Of a stretch of DNA of 64,000 nt, positions 57,601-64,000 are shown piece by piece. The position numbers were made by a program, and so were the translations under genes. The notes beneath the pieces were generated by a model. It was not told where the DNA came from. It saw nothing but the letters and a program-made list of their open reading frames with translations, and did no database searches. Source of the DNA: Beroe ovata (lineage: Eukaryota > Ctenophora > Nuda > Beroida > Beroidae); assembly GCA_946803715.1 (NCBI GenBank), contig CAMPET010000066.1:144828-208827 (forward strand), given 5' to 3'. Each line of letters opens with the position of its first letter. Within the stretch, counting starts at the first letter, position 1.

Positions 57601-60600
57601 GCCAAATGGCATTCTGTGAGGTCACGTGCGTGGTGTGCCATACACGTGTTCAGCGGTAGCAGTACGGAATACCAAACTTCTAGAATACCCGATGTTTTTC
57701 AGGACGTGTTCTCAGTTCCAGAACACCACGATAATATGGCCGGTGTGTTTAATTAAGTGACCGGAGTGTTTGATAAGATTATTCACATGCATTCCCATGC
57801 ACACACACACATACCCCTGGTTTGTGCGGCACGTTGTGCTGGAGAGTGGCACACCCCTGTTCGGAGACAGAACCATCCTCGTCGAGGAGGACATAACCGC
57901 GAGTAGGGTACAGGTCACGGGATACGGTGCACAACCCTTTGAATATGTCCTGCAACCCTGAACAATGTCATGAGATACAGACACTGACCACAGTCCTCTG
58001 TCACGTCCTTGTGATTTCACGCTGGTTTCTATTCATGGATCATCGAACAAGTTGCACCAAACAAACAGTTACCAACAAACAGATACCAACAAACAGATAC
58101 CTACAAACAGATACCAATGATCACACAATCAGAGAAACTTATTTCACGCTATTACACGTCCTCATCATGCTCGTATCCCTCCCCTCTCAAGTATACCTTG
58201 TTTCGGTTCCCGTACGACCAACTCTATCATATGCTCCACTGCAACAGTCGTTCTTCCACTGAGGTAGAACACTCCGACAACACTGTCACTCTTCCTATCA
58301 TTCTCATTGGGTAGTAGGATGACATGGGCGTTAGAACCACCAAACCCAAATGCGTTGAGCGACACGAGTGCGTTACCCGTTATGGGCGTGGCTTCTGTCT
58401 GAAAATGTTTTTAGGACACAATATGATTGACCATCTCAACATGAAATGACAGCAAAATTCCGAGTGTAATAAGCGAAAAATTGCTTGTGACACTCACCAC
58501 AATTTTGAGTCTGCCCTCCACAATTGCAGTTAGTTTGGGATTGATCTCGATAGGGTCGATGTTAGGGGGTATCACCCCCTTAGTGTAGGATAGCAGGACT
58601 TTACAGAGACTGGCGACCCCACTGGCGGGCTCAGCGTGACCCAGGTTAGACTTAATGGAGCCAATAAGAAGAGGATTGCCCTGGAATAGGTACAGAGTTA
58701 AAACGTAACGCAGGAGGGGAAGCTAAAACGTAAGAATAATTGTGATGAGACAAAATTTGATAAAATCCTGCGTCATAATTTTCTGTAAAATCTCCCACAC
58801 TTTGTCTCCTAGGATATGTGATCTAACCTCAGCCCGCTTGCTACAGAAGAACTTGTCGACAGCGAAGCACTCCTGAGTATCGCCTGCTTGTGTGCCCGTA
58901 CCGTGCGCCTCAACGTACGCCACGTCCTGCGCCGATACGCACGTGTCACTGTATGCGTCCTCCAGTAGTGAGATCTGCAGATCAGGTCATTGTAATTCGT
59001 ATAGTGAGGGGGCGGGGGCGTAGTTATGTGTTCTGGAATCTGGTAATACTGAAAATGATACATAATTAGCATGTTCATTGTTCAATGTTCATATAGGCTC
59101 ATGCGTCACTCCTAATCACTAAAATAGTAAGATGCGATGTAACCATCCTGCAGGGCTGTAGCTGGGTTTCTGCATCTGTAATTTGAAACTTATCTCATGA
59201 CATATGGGTACTGGGTAAGTTATTCTAGCACATCTATAGAATAACTCAATTAACATATTGCCCTCCAGAACGCATTGTTCATTGGGCAGTCACCACGGCA
59301 CTCTGTTTAAACAGTTACCAAAGTGGCTGATAACGCGATAAGATGGGCAAACTCATGGGAATCTGAGCAGATTCGACAACACGTGGCGTTAACTCAAACA
59401 CGAGTTATCACGTGCTAATTGGATGCGACGATCAGGTTCGCAAGGGGGGGGGACTTATGACTATATAGGCGATGATTCGTGCAGTTTTCTGAGTTTCTCC
59501 TTCGAATCTCGATATTTCCCAAAGCATCCGTTGAGTCTTCCCCTGGTACTGGGAAAAGATCCTGTCAAGGTCAGCCTCTTTAATGATGGTTCTCTTCCAC
59601 AGGCATATCTACAAGACATACCACTACCGGATTGAGATTCGGATAGCAAGAAATCTGTCTACAACTTAAGTTATGGTGGTCTTCCAACCTGACAATAAGT
59701 GTCAGCGAGGATACAATCCCATAGATGGTGCATCACCCGTGTCTTAGCAACTGATAATCCCCCTTAACTACAAAACTGCTGTCTACTGTCTATCATATGG
59801 CGCGGCGGGTAGGGGGGCCGGGTAAGTAAAACACGAGAAAATGGGAATAATTTGCCAAAGTTTACCACCCCCCATCATTCCCACCTGGCTGAGGGAGTCC
59901 GGGAATATGATACCCTCCTCCTTGAATCCATCGTTGTTGGTGACAGTGTTGACTATCCTGCCGTATATCCTACGGGCATGACTCCGCCACTGAACAATGA
60001 TAGATCATATTGTTGCGCTCATCTTCTTTTGAATGTTAAAATCAAACGTCTAAGAACGGAACTCCGGAAAGTATGGTATTGACCCCGGGTCGGCTCCCTG
60101 AGGGGGGATTGACTGCACCCCTGTTTTAATTTCAATAACTGCATGGCTGCAGTTGTGGTGAATGAATTTAGGATATAGGTACCTGCAGCAACACCAGCGA
60201 GATACATTCTGCTCTGCTATACCCGTCTGCATACTTGTCATACACCCTACAGCCGCGGTTCTTCGACACCATGTTCATGCGATGTAGAGCGATTGTCGCC
60301 TGGAGTTATCATTGAGATGAGCTGCGCGGCGGGTATCATGGTTTGTAATGTAATGAAAAGAACCAACTCCACCCTCATTCCCCTATAATGTCTCGTAATT
60401 TAGGGAATTTAACGACACTACTACCCTCGCCCAACTAAAACTCGCAAACCTTGCCCCGCATCAAATAATTCCATCTCAATTGGAGGAACCTGTGGTTTGA
60501 GGTTGAGATTGCACCCTCCAATAAGAGCTGCTGAGATGTCGCCACGTTTCATAGCCATCACAGCCGTGTCTGGTTGGGTATCAGGATAATAGACCAATCA

Positions 60601-63600
60601 AGGCAAATTACCATAGTAACAGACCAATCACAGCTCGATTTTCACCTAGAGCATAGAGAGATGCTGAACATCCAGTATCGTGTGTCTCACTCGGTCCACT
60701 AAACTTGAAATACTCTGACACCTGAAAGCGTGAGGGCAGTTGCAAGAGTTGAGATACTGGTATCAGAAGAGAATATGATTCGTACACTTTCGACTTTCTT
60801 CCATCTCAGTTTCCTACACTTTCGACTTTCCTCCATCTCAGTTTCCTACACTTTCGAGTTTCCTCCATCACAGTCTCCTACACTTTCGAGTTTCCTCCAT
60901 CCGAGTTCCCACTTTCGAGTTGTTACTTGTATTTCAATTACCGGGGAAAGTGTACCTTGTTGGGAAGAGAAGTGTGCATGCTATTGAGGAATCCAGTAGC
61001 TGTGATAGCGTTTACGTTGTTAGTCAGTGCCTCTCCCGCCTCAACGATACAGTTCCCTGATGGAGAATAGAATATCACATACATGAGTGGCAGACACACC
61101 AATACACACAGACACAGACATGTATACATACTGACGGATATAGACACAAACACACAGACACACACTTGAATCTTGATACATAGACACACAGACATACACA
61201 CATGCACATTGAACACAGACATAGTCATACGTCATACACACAGATACAGAGACGCACACTGACACTTGATAGAGACACCTGCCACACAGAAACAAACACA
61301 CAAACACAGACATACATATACAGTCATACATACACATACACAGACAATAGACATACGTCATAAACAGTACACACGGACACTTGATAGAGACACCTGCCAT
61401 ACAGACATACACAGAATGTTACGGCACGTTTTGTAGAAAAGGGCATTCAAATTGTTTGCAGTGAGAATTTTNGTAGAAAGGAGCGCGCGCGGAGTATTTG
61501 GGTCACGCAGCGCGGGAACAAATATCACATACATGAGTGGCAGCACACAGACATTACCAATACACACCAATACACACACACACACACAGAAACATACTAC
61601 ACGTACAGACGGATACAGACACAGACACACACTTGAATCTTGATATTCAGACACACAGACATACACTCATGCACAGTGCATACAGACACAGTCATACGTC
61701 ATACACACTGACACAGATACAGAGACGCACACTGATACATGATAGAGACACCTGCCACACAGAAACAAACACACAGACACAGACATAAATATACAGTCAT
61801 ACATACACATACACAGACAATAGACATACGTCATGAACAGTACGCACAGACACACACTGACACTTGATAGAGACGCCTGTCAGTGTCACACCGCAGACAC
61901 AGAATCTTACGACACGTTTTGTAGAAAAGGGCATTCAAATTGTTTGCAGTGAGAATTTTGGCAGCTTGAAAGATAAAAAGCGTATACGCGTCCATGCATC
62001 ACATGCACGCGTATACGCTGACTGTCTAGGACAAAAGCCAGTTATATTACTCTGGGATAGCGGAAATATTTCCTTGTGCTCGGAGAACTGAGTTTAGAGA
62101 ACACATTGCGTGATAAAATTGAAGTCACGATACTGCCACGTGAGACCACACTGTGCAGTGTGCACAGCAAATTATCCCTTATGAGGATTAATTGTCAAGA
62201 GATAATGAGAGCCGCCGCGTATATATTGTCCAGGGTGTGTGACACACTACTCAGCGGAAATGTTTATATCACTGACGTTTCTGGAAATAACGTCACGAGA
62301 TTCTAAGACACAGACATACACACAGGGACACAGAAACACAGAAACACAGATACACAGACATACATACATACAAACACAGTGACAGACACACATTCTCATT
62401 TCTCACACGCAGACATACACACAGACATGCACATTACCCAGACACATTGTAAAGAGACAGTCATACACATAAGGTACTGATTATAGACATACTTACAGAT
62501 ATAATGCATACTGACAAATACTTACGTAATACACAGTACACACAAACACACAAAGTCCGCAGACCCACAAACACACATGACACAAACATACGCTGTACAC
62601 ACAGACATACTGAGTCCTGACACAGACATACACTTACAAAAACACAGATATATACAGAAAGACATACAGACACACAGACGTCAGTCATACAGACACGGGC
62701 ATACACATGATAGAAATACCTGCCACAACGCACACCCAGAATCTTACGACACACAGACACCTATGCTTTGTAGAAATGAGCATGTCAGTGTGTTGGCAAG
62801 TCTATTCTCACGAATTGCAGTGAATTTTGGTGGTATAGGTTAAAAAGCGTATACGCGTCCATGCAACACATGTACGCGTATACGCTGACTGTGTAGGGCA
62901 AAAGCCGGTTATATTACTCTGGAATATCGGAAATATTTCCTTGTGCTCGGATAACTGAGTTTAGAGGAGTCATTGCGCGATATGATTGAGGTCACGAGAC
63001 CACACTGTGCAGTGTGCACAGCAAATTATCCCTTATAAGGATTAACTATCCAGCGTTGTAATGATAATAGTCCCGTTTGTGTCAAGAAGTGGAGGAATTT
63101 CATATCTCTCATCCCTCATCTTCTTACGGACGAAACACTCAGCAACTTTCATCAAACAGATCATTGAAATCTCAAGAAACGTCAGTGATAGAAATAATTT
63201 CCGCTGAATATAGTGAGTCACACACCCTGGACTATACTCTCATTATTCTCTCTGGACTGGCTCTGATTATCTATTGACAATTAATCCTCATAAGGAATAA
63301 TTTGCTGTGCACACTGCACAGTGTGGTCTCACGTGGCAGTATCGTGACCTCAATTATATCGCGCAATGAGTTCTCTAAACTCAGTTATCCGAGCACAAGG
63401 AAATATTTCCGCTTTCCAAGACTAATATAACCCGCTTTTGTCCTAGACAGTCAGCGTATACGTGTGCATGTGATGCATGGACGCGTATACGCTTTTTATC
63501 TCAACCAGCAATTTTTATCTTTAAGCAACCAGAACTTACTCCAATTGCCTAGGTAAGGTACAAGCCTAAACAAACGGCCATTCACTCTGACCAATACATA

Positions 63601-64000
63601 ATAACATTCACATAGACACACCTGCACAGACACACACACACACACACACANCTAGCATAATTCTAACATCGGGTGCGCACTGATTAGCGTCATCGTCAGA
63701 GAAGTTGAAGAAGGGTGCGTCAAACCGGCTGATATCCTTCAGCTTACCAAATGTGTCAACATCAAATACCCCGACCGGCCAACGTCTGTCTGAGATTGAT
63801 TTGATTGACAATTTGAATCATATTCAATCAAACAGACGCTTATTCAATCTATAAAGACACGTGTCACTGTCTATACGAACCATCCACATGTATCATGTCC
63901 TCTTTGGACATGAGGTTTTTCCACAGCTCCTCCAGAGAATCTGATTCTGGGAATCTGCCAGACATGCCCGTGATGACAATCTCATCCGACACCCCTTTTG
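50392..64000 (-). CDS. Type I fatty-acid-synthase-like protein: KS-MAT-(dead DH)-pseudoMT, no reductive domains; 5' end beyond window
   Basis: Animal FAS relative in about 25 minus-strand exons. Ketosynthase: 63990 '[20 protein letters not shown]', 63800 '[13 protein letters not shown]', 60700 active-site '[11 protein letters not shown]', 60280 '[18 protein letters not shown]', 58910 'YVEAHGTGT' (His 1), 58650 '[15 protein letters not shown]' (His 2), 58330 '[14 protein letters not shown]'. Acyltransferase: 57590 '[20 protein letters not shown]', 57180 'GHSLGD' (Ser), 56990 '[12 protein letters not shown]', 56570 'GGYAFHTDE' (His). Pre-dehydratase linker: 55900 '[17 protein letters not shown]'. 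Dehydratase: 55560 '[16 protein letters not shown]' has Tyr where HxxxG is expected; the second half at 54800-54080 is also degenerate. Methyltransferase-like remnant: 51560-50820 ('[20 protein letters not shown]'). The last exon (50781-50392) ends at TAA with no ER, KR, ACP or thioesterase; the histone cluster follows. A KS segment between 61070 and 63650 and one junction near 51560 were not resolved. Confidence 0.85.
51560..51618. repeat. GT microsatellite ending at an N, FAS-like intron
   Basis: A (GT)n tract close to the exon acceptor of the FAS-like gene, ended by the N at 51619. Confidence 0.9.
51628..51645. repeat. 18-bp perfect palindrome centred on a CRE (TGACGTCA)
   Basis: AATTATGACGTCATAATT is fully self-complementary. 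Two more TGACGTCA words occur at about 52001-52018. It lies in the intron that hosts the 7TM gene. It may be a regulatory site or part of a repeat; nothing decides. Confidence 0.7.
52281..52590. repeat. Interspersed repeat, copy B
   Basis: Homologous to 19050-19335 but less decayed. It contains two GC hairpin-like segments ('gtcggcccttcgggcctcc' and 'aagggcccttcgggccctt') that are degraded in copy A. It lies inside the FAS-like intron just downstream of the 7TM gene. No coding frame. Confidence 0.75.
52712..53617 (-). CDS. Divergent rhodopsin-like 7TM receptor, single exon, nested in FAS-like intron
   Basis: Complete 301-aa frame with seven hydrophobic segments. TM1 includes '[14 protein letters not shown]' (the Asn of the usual GN motif). 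TM2 includes '[15 protein letters not shown]' (Asp in the usual sodium-site position). The end of TM3 reads '[11 protein letters not shown]' in place of DRY. TM4 has the expected Trp ('[11 protein letters not shown]'). TM7 lacks a normal NPxxY ('[17 protein letters not shown]'). The short loops and the absence of a long N-terminus fit a small orphan class A-like receptor. The gene lies on the same strand as the FAS-like gene, inside the intron between about 54080 and 51570. The ligand is unknown. Confidence 0.78.
   Translation of the reverse strand: MSAKLEQLNSVLFIFLPLISVLNFPLSFTNFIVLLNLGIRKSPSSFIYFNLVIVDSFNSVTGLVMPFLQNQDYWKKVGRIIYLLTFDTNIFLIFCLALVRLLCIKLSAQRFLLYRRFIAYVLVGLSWFMGGFSIAYPRFFRDKSFIHFAYFDLFEVLLIVATTIISCYTWLFVRASGSPQIRDSPVSHSAVKTSALITVNFIASYAYYCIRAIVMLVCVLEDSLCPPDETWFMVVVYQDSLFVGITFMCFQALLNNVILLTQPLHKQFLARSCLMCVADIKQKWSDSIQPLYSTADACPYN
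54987..55407. repeat. Dispersed ~420-bp repeat, copy B
   Basis: Second copy of the element at 48662-49090, same orientation, located in the FAS-like intron between the exon starting at about 54820 and that ending at about 55453. Ends with 'tgccttcttcctttatatta' like copy A. Confidence 0.8.
60778..60916. repeat. ~35-bp minisatellite in FAS-like intron
   Basis: Four units of 'acactttcgactttcctcc' plus 'atctcagtttcct', pyrimidine-rich on the plus strand, between the exons carrying the KS active site and the preceding KS segment. Confidence 0.85.
61070..62760. repeat. CA-rich ~450-bp tandem units in FAS-like intron
   Basis: Units share 'atatcacatacatgagtggcag' type starts (61071 and 61520), the blocks 'acttgatagagac' and 'acctgcca', and the segment 'cgttttgtagaaaagggcat' (61428 and 61915). 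CA-rich filler makes long Cys/Val/Tyr frames on the minus strand, which I do not treat as genes. An N at 61472 truncates one unit. Confidence 0.8.
61915..62305 (+). mobile_element. MITE-like hairpin repeat, copy 1
   Basis: Contains the 41-nt hairpin 61979-62019 with arms AGCGTATACGCGT and ACGCGTATACGCT, then 'ggaaatatttccttgtgctc', a 'cacactgtgcagtgtg' palindrome and 'tccagggtgtgtgac'. All of these recur in copies 2 and/or 3. No transposase is present, so it would be non-autonomous. Confidence 0.65.
62765..63050 (+). mobile_element. MITE-like hairpin repeat, copy 2
   Basis: Same order of blocks as copy 1, with the hairpin at 62846-62886 (arms identical, loop slightly different). It ends around 'cccttataaggattaacta'. 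It faces copy 3, so the pair forms a large inverted repeat spanning about 62840-63500. Confidence 0.65.
63170..63515 (-). mobile_element. MITE-like hairpin repeat, copy 3 (inverted)
   Basis: Reverse-oriented copy. The hairpin lies at 63453-63493 with one arm base changed (G-U compatible). It shares 'ggaaatatttcc', 'cacactgcacagtgtg' and the 'cacacaccctgga' block with copy 1. It extends further at the inner side than copy 2. Confidence 0.65.

Overview
This is intron-rich, animal-type nuclear DNA: GT-AG introns of about 0.1-3.8 kb, many microsatellites and minisatellites, and draft-assembly N characters at 8727, 11643, 22769-22790, 25333, 48284, 51619, 61472 and 63651. Metazoan origin is secure: there is an innexin, an animal ATM kinase, an animal-type fatty-acid-synthase relative, CCP modules and replication-dependent histone genes with 3' stem-loops. 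The intronless innexin, with a long first extracellular loop, and the many single-exon genes inside introns fit a ctenophore best. That assignment is an inference from remembered family features, not a search.

Layout. 1-2200 has no supported gene. 2203-5790 (-) is a three-domain gelsolin/severin-like protein in ten exons with consistent phases. 5800-9070 has no recognised gene. 9074-10906 (+) is a secreted WSC-like plus four-CCP protein built from symmetrical phase-1 exons. 10726-12566 is a 0.92-kb tandem duplication carrying that gene's last exon and fossil exons of a coiled-coil gene. The decayed copy extends to about 13400. The intact coiled-coil gene is at 14510-17893 (-). 17900-20090 is repeats and unassigned DNA.

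20095-43821 (+) is ATM, traceable from the N-terminal TAN-like region through HEAT/FAT, PI3K-like kinase and FATC to the terminal W-V-stop. Its introns hold four single-exon genes on the opposite strand: an innexin (28837-30264), two tandem paralogous type I membrane proteins (36414-37700 and 37940-39202) and proline dehydrogenase (41237-42835).

44339-49829 is a quintet of core and linker histone genes: H4(-), H1(+), H2A(-), H2B(+), H3(-), each followed by a histone 3' stem-loop. H2A and H2B share a CCAAT-rich divergent promoter. The H2B reading frame is broken close to an assembly N.

50392-64000 (-) is a fatty-acid-synthase-like gene running off the right edge. It encodes a ketosynthase and malonyl/acyltransferase with catalytic residues in place, a dehydratase whose catalytic His position is Tyr, and a pseudo-methyltransferase-like region. 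It then stops before any enoyl reductase, ketoreductase, ACP or thioesterase. A divergent single-exon 7TM receptor gene lies inside one of its introns on the same strand, and another intron holds a family of hairpin-bearing MITE-like repeats.

The most unusual points are: ATM as host for four antisense genes, with the innexin stop codon touching an ATM splice donor; the truncated, DH-dead FAS-like protein; a minisatellite in ATM that multiplies a splice acceptor; the uncharacterised tandem receptor pair; and several dispersed repeat families.
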